From Chara braunii (Eukaryota; Streptophyta; Charophyceae; Charales; Characeae), in the NCBI GenBank assembly GCA_003427395.1, contig BFEA01000220.1, forward strand, positions 1,134,555 through 1,161,535: a stretch of DNA of 26,981 bases. Reading direction: 5' to 3'. A model generated the notes under the pieces. It worked only from the letters and a program-made list of their open reading frames with translations, had not been told where the DNA came from and searched no databases. Of the stretch, positions 8,281 to 18,218 are shown piece by piece. How positions within the stretch are numbered: position 1 is the first letter of the stretch; each line of letters begins with the position of its first letter. Made by a program: the position numbers and the translations under genes.

Positions 8281-8314
8281 GGAAAAGACCCTCCAACGGA
8301 TCTCTTATGGCGGG
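8281..8314. other. Small inverted repeat (AAAAGACCC / GGGTCTTTT)
   Basis: AAAAGACCCTCC and GGCGGGTCTTTT can pair with one mismatch across a loop of about 14 bases. The right arm is followed by more T. No gene context gives it a role. Confidence 0.5.
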
Positions 8315-8375
8315 TCTTTTTTGCGGAAGCCCGCCCTCGGACACCGATTACCGCGCGCACGCAACCCCCGGCCCG

Positions 8376-8682
8376 AACCCCACCCCGCCCCCTCCGGGCC
8401 CACCCCACCCCACCCCACCCCACTCCGCCCAACCTGGCCATTTCCTGTGGGCATAAGATAGAGCATACTCACACCGGCACTAAGAGCATACTCACATGCA
8501 TCTGATCATAATTACAGCCCCACTTGCATGTATCTGACCGCATAGTGTGAGTATGCCCTAAGCCTGGTCGATCCGCGGAATCCCACCCCACCCCACCCCA
8601 CCCCACCGTACCCCACCCCACCGCACTCTCACCCGCCTGGCCATTTTTGCTTCTGCCATAAGCGTGGCCGACCCGCGGAATC
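8376..8682. repeat. C-rich (CCCCA)n arrays in a duplicated unit
   Basis: CCCCACCCCA runs occur at about 8396-8425 and 8583-8622. Both are followed by CCTGGCCATTT and then a CATAAG junction leading to TGG(T/C)CGA(T/C)CCGCGGAATC. The first junction is interrupted by a MITE (8457-8558). The second, at 8636-8682, is intact. The complementary strand has G4 runs able to form quadruplexes. Confidence 0.85.
8457..8558. mobile_element. MITE of the GGGCATACTCACAC family, copy 1 (TAA target site)
   Basis: The right end GTGTGAGTATGCCC mirrors GAGCATACTCACAC at 8461-8474, and a second left-type copy sits at 8484-8497. TAA flanks both sides (8454-8456, 8559-8561). Comparison with the paralogous segment at 8636-8682, which reads straight through CCATAAGCG, places the insertion exactly between the two TAA copies. 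A TAA target and GGGC-type ends suggest the PIF/Harbinger group. The internal GCGGTCAGATACAT is shared with copy 2. Confidence 0.8.
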
Positions 8683-9136
8683 GTGCGCGTGCCTATCGGT
8701 TTGGCTCTCGGTGTTTCTTGGTTCCCCGCCCGCCCGCCCGCATGCTTGTCGTCTTTCCGAAAGCACGGAAGGCGGCCACGAAACGGACTCAAAAAAGTTT
8801 CCAGTTTGAGAATTTGAGAATCTTGCTGTTAGAATTAGAAACGGTCCCGCGCCCAACGACCTTGCTGAAGGCGCCTTTCATTTCACACTCCCGCCCACCC
8901 CCAACTCCGCACCTGCCGCACGGACCGCCCCCACCTTGAACAGGGCTTATGAGCTCGTTATGTTACAGACTGCAAAAGGGGTGTCTTTGGCAGAGCACAA
9001 AAAAAAAAGGAAAGGAATGTTCAGACCCCGCGCAGCACCCTTTTTACCGGGGTTAGGTCCTGCATGCTTGGATTCTTCGTTCCTCACCGTGGATTGAAAC
9101 GATCGATGGCCACGAAATACAGCTACAGAATCTCAG
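8683..9136. other. No recognisable feature
   Basis: Unique-looking DNA with a short CCCG/CCCGC repeat (8727-8740) and a C-rich stretch (8889-8935). I see no gene or element. Confidence 0.4.
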
Positions 9137-9139
9137 TAA

Positions 9140-9268
9140 GGGCATTACTCACACCACCACTTTTTTGCCTAATTCTGGATGTAATTGCGGTCAGATACAT
9201 ACAGGTCTGGCCGTAACCGCGGTCAGATACATATGACATAGAAGCTACCGGGTAGTGTGCGTACGCCC
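9140..9268. mobile_element. MITE of the GGGCATACTCACAC family, copy 2
   Basis: It starts GGGCATTACTCACACC after TAA (9137-9139) and ends GTAGTGTGCGTACGCCC before TGA (9269-9271), a decayed TAA. Internally GCGGTCAGATACAT occurs twice (about 9188 and 9220) on either side of a CCGTAAC spacer. TGCGGTCAGATACAT(A/G)CA(A/G)G is shared with copy 1 on its opposite strand. Confidence 0.75.
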
Positions 9269-9425
9269 TGACTGGGACCTTGCCTCCTGGAAGTCCCAAA
9301 ACATTTTCAGTCCTTTTACACATGGCCTGCTTCCGGTCAGCGTGACTAAATCAGGCTTTTTGTTTTTCCTTCTTGTCAAGCGGGCCAGCGTTCCAAGTGT
9401 CCCGTTTAGGGACCGTTTAGGGAAC

Positions 9426-9480
9426 CTAAGGCTCCAAAAAAAAATAAAAAATAAATAAATAAATAAAAAATCTAAGGCTC
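9426..9480 (+). mobile_element. A-rich insertion with 9-bp target-site duplication
   Basis: CTAAGGCTC at 9426-9434 recurs exactly at 9472-9480 around a 37-base insert of C, nine A and AAAT-type repeats. It has the form of a retroposed tail with nothing attached. Confidence 0.8.
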
Positions 9481-10670
9481 ATATTTTCCTTGATTCTCAG
9501 CGTCCGATTGCCTCCGCCAGATCTCATTGCCCAGAAAGAGCTACCTGACAACAGCACGACTTCGACAAACCCTCATCATCACAGCTGCCGTAGGCCTCGC
9601 CCACACATCTTGTCGGGCCCAACAGGCATAGGTAGATTCGCACAGTCCTCCCGCACTCGTGCTGTCGGTCTCAACAGACTACTGAATTGAATGTGCTATC
9701 GGACGGTCCGTGCTCGATTTCCACAACGACGGATTGAAAAGAAGAAGAGTACCGTTCCATCGATCCGGCTACCGTCTTTCCCCGAAAATGAATGTATGTA
9801 TACAAGACATCTTTCCGGTCCGGTGCAGCCAAAATAAGGGTTCGTTGTGCTCGGGGATGACGGCAGGCCTTCGGTAGCGCTATGTAGCGGGGAAGTCTCG
9901 GTGGTAGGTAGCCAACCAACCCTTTCCCAAAATAAAATACCTAAGTAGAGTGAGTACCTTGCCCCGCTTTTCCTCCCCCAAAAGCCTTTTCTCCTCCGGA
10001 CCATAAGAGGTCGATTGAGCAGACCCCTACAAAGCGGAGTCTCATGACCGATACGAATATATAAAGAAAGAATGAAGAAAGAAAAGAATAGCTCGTCTCA
10101 GGTCCACGATCCCACAAGCAGGATATTACCGAGTTAGGCTGTGGGACAGCTTGTGAGAACCACGTAGGGTTGGTGGATTAGCACACGGGGATCAACCAGA
10201 TCATTTTTATACATCTCCAAAACAGGTGATCTTCAAGTTGCATCCCGGAATGAGGTAAAGAACTGTCTACATCTATAACACTGTGTTTGCTGATAAAAGC
10301 ATCATTACAGTCTACCCCTCTGTGGTCAGAGTGGGGTTATTCCCGCTGAGGGAAGACTTGGCCAGAATCACCAGTCCTGCAGGAATAAGTGGGAGATGAT
10401 GTGGCTTCTTTCACAGCGAAGCGGGTAAAGTCGTATATGGTAGGAACACAGGGCAGGAAGGAAGAGAAGAACACAGCAAGTTATGTGTTTCAAGCCACCA
10501 GAAAACCAGCGTGCACGGAAACACGTATCAGAGACAGTATGTGAGAGTAGACTAAGCACACGACTAAGACGGTCTGGACATGCACAGTACAGAGAGTGCA
10601 GATATGGTATGACCATGCAGACAACTACAGAAAAATGTCCGGTGTGGTTTGAGATTGGTTTGCACCCGCT
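9481..10670. other. No recognisable feature
   Basis: About 1.2 kb of mixed DNA. The frames of 60-140 codons on both strands overlap one another and show no family resemblance or splice-supported structure. A GAAAGAAAG stretch lies at 10063-10090. Confidence 0.4.
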
Positions 10671-10699
10671 ATGATCTCCCTCCTCCGCTACCTCTTTGC

Positions 10700-10787
10700 C
10701 TCCTCCCCTCCCCCTCCCGGCCCCCTCCGCCCCCCTCCCCCTCCCGGCCCCCTCCGCCCCTCTCCCCCTCCCGCCACCACCCATTTG
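10700..10787. repeat. 27-bp C-rich tandem repeat (quadruplex-forming)
   Basis: Two full copies and a part of a unit made of CCCCCTCCCGGCCCCCTCCG recur at a 27-bp period (CCCGG ending at 10720 and 10747). The minus strand carries many G3-G5 runs. The Pro-rich and Gly-rich frames in it are artefacts. Confidence 0.85.
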
Positions 10788-10848
10788 TTGATCTTGTCCC
10801 ACGACACCAGCCCGACATCCTCTTCTCTCCCTCCCTCCCTTTTTTGTA

Positions 10849-11240
10849 ATGTGGACTGGGTGACTCTACATGGGCTGGGCTGAGGGACTGTCCTTCCCCA
10901 GCCAAAAAAAGAAAAAGAACCGATCTCGAAAAAGAGAGAACTGGTATATACTTGATACAGGCACACACAGACACGACTCTCACAACAGCACACAAAAAAG
11001 AGCACAGCACCACTAGGTGGAACTATATTGACTGGGTGGTATTATGTGGTGTGGGTGATACTCCATGGGTTGGGTGGTACAATGTGAACGGGGCTGCTTG
11101 GATGAGGGTTACTACAAGGGGTGGGTCATACTATGTGGACTGGGCAGTACATCTCAGGGTAGGTGGGTAATGCTACATGGGCTGGGCGATACAATGTGGG
11201 GTATGTGGTTGACACTATGTGGGCTGGGCTGTGCTACCCC
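10849..11240. repeat. Degenerate ~19-bp minisatellite (TGGGTGRTACTATGTGGRC)
   Basis: Diverged copies of TGGGTGATACTATGTGGAC occupy 10849-10885 and 11022-11240. They are split by an unrelated stretch (10886-11021) that itself has a diverged partner at 11256-11330 (both contain TTCCC, AAAAAGAGAAC-like words and TACTTGAT). The arrangement suggests a larger repeated unit of about 360 bp. Confidence 0.7.
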
Positions 11241-11549
11241 TGGCAATCTCTCTGACGCTTCCCAGGAAAAAGAGAACCAAAGAGAGCTTGACTCGGAGTG
11301 AAAGAACCCTTACGTACTTGATGTGTTGGAAGCCCTCTTCCCTATGTACTTGTATTTTTTTTCTAGTTTTTATAAAAAGGGGGATGCCCCCTAGCATAAT
11401 TGTATTCTCAGATTCCATCATCGACTTACCGTGAGGGCACAGGTGCACAGCCGTAGTTTGTCTGTTGCTGTCATTTGTCATGTTCGCTATACACAACTCC
11501 AAGATTGTGTGCGTATGTGAGAGTTAGTGTGTATGTGAGAGTGTGTGCG

Positions 11550-11602
11550 NNNNNNNNNNNNNNNNNNNNNNNNNNNNNNNNNNNNNNNNNNNNNNNNNNN
11601 NN
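11550..11602. other. Assembly gap (53 N)
   Basis: A run of N between a GTGTGT/GTATGT-rich stretch and a (GA)n tract. The gap probably hides more microsatellite. Confidence 0.99.

Positions 11603-11676
<74 letters not shown>
11603..11676. repeat. (GA)37 microsatellite after the gap
   Basis: A pure GA run directly abutting the N gap, so its true length is unknown. Confidence 0.98.
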
Positions 11677-11679
<3 letters not shown>

Positions 11680-12698
11680 TTTGTCTCTGAATCTAGCGCA
11701 GTAAGAAGTCCAGTTTCAGAAGAAACCTGCAATGGAAGGGGATGCCGATTGGGGGGGAGTGGGCTGGTGGGGCCTGAAAGGTGCAGGCCTGGGCCGCACC
11801 GGTTCGGCTTTTCCAACCTCCAGGCCTTGGTGCCCGTGCCTCTTCGTTTTTTTCTCATCTCACGACCACTCTAAAATGGTGGTTCTTTTGTGCCCCACCC
11901 CCTTCCTAAGCTCTCAAACAAAATGGCTGCCCTGCCGAACGAACGATGTTGAACGTTGAATTGACGTTGAAGGACCCAGGGTCATAAAACGCAACCCTAA
12001 TGGGCTGCAAGCAACTCGAGCATGCCCTGCAACCTGTTTACTGACACTTACACGTCTATTATGCGCACCTGTATTTAAACAACATTGGTCCCCTAATTTC
12101 AATACAACTCAGGGGTAAGGGAGCAAACGAGAGAGCAAATGCACAATTCAAACCCATGACCTCCACGTGCTCTTCTATCTCAACAACAGTGGTTGCTTGA
12201 TGAAAATGCAGCTTGGTGGAGGCGGTTTAATATGAAAACTCTTATAACAACGAGGAAAAAAAAAACAAAAACACAAAGTCACATTGGGCTCAAGAGGCTC
12301 CTAAGGTCTTGTCGTTACTCAAGACTCATGTTATGCTTTAAGAAGTTATAGAAGGTACCAGTGCAATATATATAGGGACTTGCAGGAGGGACCTACCGGA
12401 GTAACAAAGAAAACCATTAAGATAGCGATTAATATTTTACGCACTAGCAAGATTCCTAACGGACCAATTTACATAATGTCCCGTGTGAAAACTTGACTAA
12501 TTGCGAAAGTAACTGTAAAAACTTATAAATAAAGGTTGAATCACTCCAGTTGTTCCTTATGGTGCACAAATTTTATGTGTTTTTGATAAGTTAAAATAAC
12601 TTACTCTATATAGACTACCGAGGTTAAACATTATTACAATTAAGCACGTAATATTGGATAGGTGATCTAGTAGACAAATTCCAAGGGCGTATAATTTT
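11677..12698. other. Transition into AT-rich DNA, no gene
   Basis: Base composition shifts from balanced to AT-rich near 12.1 kb. I see no gene. A-rich words (12256-12275) and a TATATATAGG motif (12366) are present without context. Confidence 0.4.
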
Positions 12699-12930
12699 TT
12701 TCAAGGTGGATGTTAAGTCTAGTGACCCTAAAGACAACGTAAGATCAAGTTTCAAAAAGATCCGAAGACTATGAGTATGTGGCCATGCCTTAACAATTAA
12801 AAATATAACGTTTCAAGGTGGATTGGAAGTCCAGTGACCCATAAAGATCCACATAAAATAAACTTCCAAACAAGGTACGAAGACTATGAGTATGTGGTTT
12901 AAGGTACAACGACTATAAGTAGATTTGGCC
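12699..12930. repeat. 112-bp tandem duplication in AT-rich DNA
   Basis: TTTCAAGGTGGAT...AAGTC(T/C)AGTGACCC starts at 12699 and again at 12811. Both copies end in CGAAGACTATGAGTATGTGG. A third partial end (AGGTACAACGACTATAAGTA) follows at about 12903. The sequence is not obviously coding and may be part of a decayed retroelement. Confidence 0.8.
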
Positions 12931-15399
12931 TTACAGACACCCCTAAACCTTTCAAAAACCAATAAATGATTTATTAATGGAATTATTTAACAGATTCGTG
13001 GTTATTTTACCCGAAAATTATCCAAGTGTTATGAAATAAGGTGAGTGACACCTACAATCGTCAATGAACAATTGAATTCACAAACTTTGAATTATTTTAT
13101 TTTGGACAGAATAAGAATTCATAGGGATTACAAATTGAAAGGGGAAAACTCATTATAATGAAAAATTGATTACAACCTACAACTCTAATAAAGTTAAGAC
13201 ACTTAAGATCTTTCTTTTGATTAGTCGACTACAAAGGAAAGTTTGTGAGAAACTTTTCTATCATAGCATCTCCTCTATGAAAATTTCTTAGCAAATAACT
13301 AGTTCAGTTGTGAAACACAAATTGTGAGCTCACATTTATGAAACTAAAGTATGCTATAATTCACTATCTTGTATAAAAATTGCACACCCATTCTTGTCAT
13401 ATGTTGTTATGATTAAGGCAAGTCAATATGGGATAGGTGCAATCTTCCAACATACTGCCTTCCCATATAAGTTCATGCAAATCATAGGTATCTCTCATAT
13501 TGAAAACCATCTAGTTAGCTTATTGATAACTTTGGTTGTGTTCTTAAATATCGCAAGGTTTCATAATATGAACATACCATATATCTGCATAACAAGTAAT
13601 TCTTTCATGTCTATAAAGCCTTGAACATGCATAAAGTTCCCTCACATAGGGGAAAACCAACCAAAGGTGGATTTAAAACAGTAGAGCACGTCGCCGCTCT
13701 CGCGACGGGTAGAGGTAGATGCGGTCACTTTTCCATATGAGAGTCAATTGAAAAGATAAATCCATGTCTATCAAAAGACTTTAGTGGAATGTAATGACAC
13801 ATAAGAAACTTTTGGTCAGTGTAAAATCAATGTTTGTTATGATCCTGAGAATCTCGTGATGCAAAACTTAAAAAGCGACAATGTCGTTCAATTGCAACCA
13901 AAATGAAAGAGATTGGAAAGAAAAATAGACAAAGAAAGAAGAAGAAAATGTAAACACAAGTTGTAACTAATGTTACTCCTCCCTCATCTCACCACACTCT
14001 CCCTTCCCCATCATCTCCCCCCCCACCTTATTAATAATAATAACAACAATAATAATTAATAAATGAAACATAATCAATGTCCAAATCTCCCTTTTACTAT
14101 TGGCATCATAAGAAGTCACCTTTGGCTACCTACACCTCCTAACACTATTTGGTTGAGCATCCGTCTATGGTAGCAACATCCATGCCTAGTTCAGATGTTC
14201 AGAGGGCAGTGCAAAGCTCTCTCTTGGCCCTACCACTTCCAACACTAAACCCACTATACTCTCCAGAGACCTCGTGACTTCATAACCCCATACAAGGGCC
14301 TTTTAGGTGCAACGCCAACCAAGGAGATGAAGATGTTGTCGACCATAGCCAAGGTAAGCATACTCTTTCACTCTCCTCCTCCTTCTTCTTCCTCCTCCTC
14401 CCTTTTNCGTCCTTACTCCTTCTCCTTCATTATGACAACTCCGCCATAGGCATATCTTCTTCCTTGGCCACCTTGGCTTCTTCCACCATAGCCCAGGTGA
14501 AAGTCAGCTCCGCCCTCTTCTTCGACCCATCGGCTCACCGGGCTCGTGACCGCCGAAGCTGCCTCATGGCTTGACTATTGAAGCATGAACTAAAAAGGCC
14601 CTACTCCTCTTGGCAACTAATGATATACTTTTTTCCTACCAGTGACTCTTGGCTGAATTTCATTATAGCTCGGCCTCCCGTGGTGCCAAAAACCTGGAAG
14701 TTACTGCCTTTTGGCGAGAATAGTATTACAGCCTGCAACTAAACCCCAGGGCTTGAATCTACCCCAGTAGTCTATGTATAGGCCCTAGACCTTCATAACA
14801 TTTTGGAAGTCACTGGAATTTTCCCCCGAGCCTACTAGGTTTACTTGGACCGCCCCAAGTTGCTGAAAAAGGTCTACCAATCCCCACCAAATTCTATAAC
14901 TACCTCTAAACGTCTAGAGTTTTCGGCAAGTTCTTCTTTTGCCAATGTTCGGGTTTGTCCATGTGTCTATTCTCATTACCATTCTAAACCAGCTATAGAA
15001 AAACACAGCGCAAAAAACAGTGTTAGCACAAGGATACAAACTTGGACCCAAACGAGCACAAGGCACATGCACTTTAGTGGCAGATCACACACTCAGAAAA
15101 CACAACAAATCACAAAAAAATACAAAAATCTCAGCGAATCAGTCCAGCAAGCAGCAACACTAAGAAAACAACAGAAATCTCGGACGGATTTGTGCGGGTC
15201 GTTGCATGTCAATGTTGTGGATCACTTTAGGCAACCTTGATGAAAGACAATGTCATTGTTTATATAAGAACCGGTTTCATTTGCCAAAATAATAAGCCTT
15301 CTCAGAATTACCGATCGGGATTTCTCGAACCTGATTCTATTCAAATAGACCTTGAGTTTTGAAATGTAGTATGAACTTGACGAGTCTTTTTAAGAGCCG
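12931..15399. other. AT-rich intergenic or retroelement-derived DNA
   Basis: About 2.5 kb with frequent stops in all frames. A short frame at 13394-13470 (SQYGIGAIFQH) loosely resembles the RNase H start of gypsy elements (DASxYGIGAVLxQ), but the match does not extend. A small GC island with GTCGC/GCGAC arms lies at 13688-13712. A CTCCTCCTTCTT-type stretch (14370-14400) and one N (14407) are present. A plus-strand 131-codon frame (14845-15240) shows no family signal. Confidence 0.35.
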
Positions 15400-15439
15400 A
15401 AATGAGACTAGTCAGGTAATGATCATGATGGATAAGTTT

Positions 15440-15690
15440 TTCTTAATATGCATTGTTCATCTCATTGTCTGTCGAGGCCAAAGCAGAAACATTCATCGAT
15501 AAATTTAAGATAAGTTGGGTGTTAGATTTTGGGTTCCCAAAGACAACTGTTGTCGACCAAGATGACGGATTTACAGGACAACAATGCAAAAGTTGATTGA
15601 CGTCTATGGTACTCAACCAATCATATCTTCAGGATATCCTGAAACTAATGATCAGACTATAAATTTTGCAAACAACTTTTGAAAATGTTC
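15440..15690 (+). mobile_element. Decayed Ty3/gypsy integrase core
   Basis: The plus strand reads FISLSVEAKAETFIDKF, then LDFGFPKTTVVDQDDGFTG, then, after a stop, LIDVYGTQPIISSGYPE and TNDQTINFANNF. These match in order the gypsy integrase catalytic core: HFIPLS, the GFP(K)TIVSDRD motif with the second catalytic Asp, and SSAYHPQTDGQTE. The Glu that should follow DGQT reads Ile, and at least two stops interrupt the frame, so this copy cannot be active. An integrase tail-like stretch (AISYERDIQDVRENIKSK, about 15939-15992) may follow. Confidence 0.75.
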
Positions 15691-15756
15691 AAAAGACCTA
15701 ATGCGATTAACTAGGATAAAAACCTTCCTAAGATAGCAAGTGCACATACTAACTGA

Positions 15757-15850
15757 TTTCACACTGTCGCGGGAAAACTCCTAACACATTTCACACTGTC
15801 GCGGGAAAACTCCTAACTCATTTCACACTGTCGCGGGAAAACTCCTAATG
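15757..15850. repeat. 32-bp tandem repeat, three copies, inside the gypsy relic
   Basis: Three nearly identical units of TTTCACACTGTCGCGGGAAA plus 12 bases start at 15757, 15789 and 15821. They sit between the integrase core and its presumed C-terminal part and so further break that frame. Copies differ by only one or two bases, indicating recent expansion. Confidence 0.92.
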
Positions 15851-16274
15851 CACTTCACCAAGGATGGCAACCTAGAAGGCCTATCAACTCCTTAATGAAG
15901 GATAAAATGCTAAGGTTACCACCAAAAACTAGAGAATTTGCAATATCTTATGAACGTGATATTCAAGACGTGAGAGAGAACATCAAAAGCAAACACACAC
16001 AAAAGGTCTTCTAAGTTCAAAAAAGGGTATCCTACGATCCATCTATTCATTTGAATTATGTCAAGGTTTAAGCCACCAGTCTATTGGACCCTAAATTGAC
16101 CAACCAAGAAATGCTTCCTGTCGAGCTTGCAATCTATTGTACACGTCGTTGTTTTCGTCGAGGGAGGCATCGGTTTTAGTCTACCTTGAAAATGAAGTGT
16201 TGTACTCTATGGCAACAGATGGTTCGGAAAAGACAAGGTGAAAAAAAAAAAGAATAACTAAACTGAGATCAATA
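15851..16274 (+). mobile_element. Probable 3' coding remnant of the gypsy element
   Basis: Continuation of the integrase relic with many stops. The segment with ERDIQDVRENIKSKH resembles the helical region downstream of the gypsy catalytic core. Beyond 16.05 kb I cannot follow it, and no chromodomain or LTR border is clear. Confidence 0.4.
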
Positions 16275-16520
16275 ATGTCAGGGAAGGCCCTCATTGATGG
16301 CATACTTGCAGTGTATCTGACCACTATTACGGCCGAATCTTTGTTGTTATTTCCCTTATTTTCTTCCTGCCCGACCAGCGGGTCAAGGCGTCTTCCACAT
16401 TCTCAGGAAAGACCCTCACCGAGGACATAATCACACTAGTACTTTCTATAATGTATTTGACCACTTATCACAATAATCTTTGTTTCGTTTTTTTTTTTCT
16501 TTTTCCTTTGGGTCGACCAG
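16275..16520. repeat. Diverged duplication related to the GGGCATACTCACAC MITE family
   Basis: Two diverged units (about 16275-16377 and 16400-16510) both run AGG(A/G)AAG(G/A)CCCTCA..., then GTAT(C/T)TGACCAC, then a T-rich stretch and GACCAG. GTATCTGACCACTATTACGG at 16313 differs from the inner part of the MITE at 9140-9268 (reverse strand) at three of the first 20 positions. I infer relics of the same family or of a larger parent. Confidence 0.5.
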
Positions 16521-16639
16521 CCTTTTCCCTCTGAACCTAAGCCTTGCCTGATCCATGCACGTTTTGCTACGGTATTCGTATACGGAAAAATCCACAGTAC
16601 AAGGTCTGATGGACTGCTGATTTCCCTTTTTTTTTTTTT

Positions 16640-18009
16640 TTTCCTTCGTCTGATTCAGTTTCCACTTCCCTTGCTTCATTGTTTCCCTTTTCTTTCTCAT
16701 CCCTTTATCCTCTCCTTCATTACTCTCCCTTATTCATTTTGCATTAACATTTCAACTTCATCTTCATTCTTGTCTTCTTTACTTTTCACCATTGCTCGTT
16801 CCTGTTTTCTTCCTCATCCCTCCACCTTTCCCTCCGTTTTTCCTTTCTTTATCCATCTCTCCATTTGAACTAAGTTTTTTCAATTCTCTTCTTCTTCTTG
16901 CGTTCTCTCACTCCATTTTTCTTCCTCCTTCTTCCCCTCGTCTTCCCCATCCTTCATCTCAACGCTCACTTTTCTTTCCTTTATCAACATCTTCATATGA
17001 GTTCATATTTAGGGTTTAAGCTTCTTCTCCTTTTGCTTCCTTTTCGCTTTCTTCTACTTTCTCCTCTCGTTGGTATTTTCCCTTATCCCTTCATCTTCTT
17101 TAACAACCTCCTCCCTCTTCACCATCACCTCACTTGAGCTATGCCAGGGTATAAGCCTCTTGTTTTCTTCTTTTTTTGTTCTCCTCTTCCTTTCTTCTCT
17201 CCTTCTTCTTCCTCATCCATTCATTTTTCCTTCAACTCCTTCCTTTAGGGTTTAAGCGCTAGATTCTTTATCTCCATCTTTTTCTCTTCCCCCAAAACAA
17301 TTGGTTTGGTAGAACCTTGCATGGTGGGTAGTTTATCTGGGGCGGATGCCTTATCTGGGCCGCTTACACAGTAATGTTAAAGGCAAATCTGGCTGTACGC
17401 TGAAACCTCCGCCGAGTATCCAATAATGAATGCGTCGGTGTGGACAATCAGCAGGGAAGGAAGTCTAAGACCGTAAAGCCTCAACTACTGCACGCCAGAC
17501 ATCCCATATATATAAGATGGGATGATGATACAGTCTGAACTTTCTTTTTCTTTTTTTTGGGGGGACAAAGGCTCCAATCCATTCTTGGGGAGCAGCACTT
17601 GCTGCGAACCAGGCCCAGCATCCCATATGAAAGCTTATACAAAATTTGAGGTACCGGGGCCATTACCGGGCTTCGTCTAGGAAAACAGACCATTTTCTGA
17701 GATATCGGTGCCTTTACCCGTCTTCGGCTAAGATTTGCTGCTTCTGAAGGGGTATAAGAAGGTCACAAATCTGTTGAGTTTCTCTTCCCCTTCTTTGTTC
17801 TTTTGTTTGTTCGTTCTCTTTTCTTTCCTCATCCCTTCATCTTCTCCTCAATTATTCTGTTCGCCAGCCATATTCTTCTTTCGATCATGTTACGGTTCAA
17901 GCCACTTTTCCTTTTCCCTTTTTTTCCAATTCCTTCATCCTTCGTCTTCCTCCTTTCCTTTTGTCTTCCCCTTCACACTTCTTGCTTTTGACCTCCATTC
18001 GAGTTTGCA
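16640..18009. repeat. Pyrimidine-rich degenerate repeat array
   Basis: The plus strand is C/T-rich, with recurring TTTTCTTCCTCATCCCTTCA and AGGG(T/A)(T/A)TAAGC words (near 17011, 17148, 17248). It is interrupted by 17270-17740, which holds a SINE-like element, and it resumes after the MITE at 18218-18290. The long frames rich in Ser, Phe, Leu and Pro are compositional artefacts. It mirrors, on the opposite strand, the purine bias of the 4.3-6.4 kb array. Confidence 0.7.
17541..17735 (-). mobile_element. SINE-like element, copy 1
   Basis: Read on the minus strand it has two A-box-like heads (GCCGAAGACGGGTAAAGGC and, about 45 bases on, GACGAAGCCCGGTAATGGC), then GGCCTGGTTCGCAGCAAGTG, which resembles a tRNA B box, and it ends in an A-rich tail. 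Over 62 aligned bases (17571-17632 against 20537-20598) it is 73% identical to copy 2. The tRNA origin is inference. The repeat relationship is directly visible. Confidence 0.5.
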
Positions 18010-18218
18010 TTAAACCACCAGTACTTGGCCCAGCTATCGATGCCGAGCCTGGGATGCCCCTGCGCGCCGATTTTTGCCGAAGCGCCGGGGTACCGTTTCG
18101 TTTTGTTTTTGGCTGGCGCTTCCAGCCATTGTGGTCCGGTACCCCGAAGCCCTAAAGGCGCGGCACGTTAACGGGGAAGCACCGCGGTCGCTAGCTGGGC
18201 CAAGTACAGGTGGTTTAA
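18010..18218. mobile_element. MITE of the TTAAACCACCAGTAC family, copy 1 (209 bp)
   Basis: Left end TTAAACCACCAGTACTTGGC, continuing CCAGCTA, is mirrored by the right end TAGCTGGGCCAAGTACAGGT continuing GGTTTAA. That is a 27-bp terminal inverted repeat with one mismatch. TTAA is at both ends, as expected for a piggyBac-type TTAA target. Internally CGGGGTACCG and CGGTACCCCG also pair, so the whole element can fold. It is GC-rich compared with the pyrimidine array it interrupts, and it codes for nothing. Confidence 0.85.

Noticed and set aside
8281-8314. Rho-independent terminator
   Set aside because: The hairpin and T run look similar, but the window is plainly eukaryotic and no gene ends here.
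13394-13624. Possible gypsy RNase H (SQYGIGAIFQH)
   Set aside because: Only about ten residues resemble the family. The expected downstream motifs are missing and it lies too far from the integrase relic.
16060-16100. A fifth TTAA MITE end (TTTAAGCCACCAGTCTATTG)
   Set aside because: No matching right end is found nearby and the sequence departs from the family consensus after 14 bases.
16671-18013. Ser/Phe/Leu-rich membrane-like frames
   Set aside because: The pyrimidine-rich repeat yields such residues in every frame; there are no conserved motifs.
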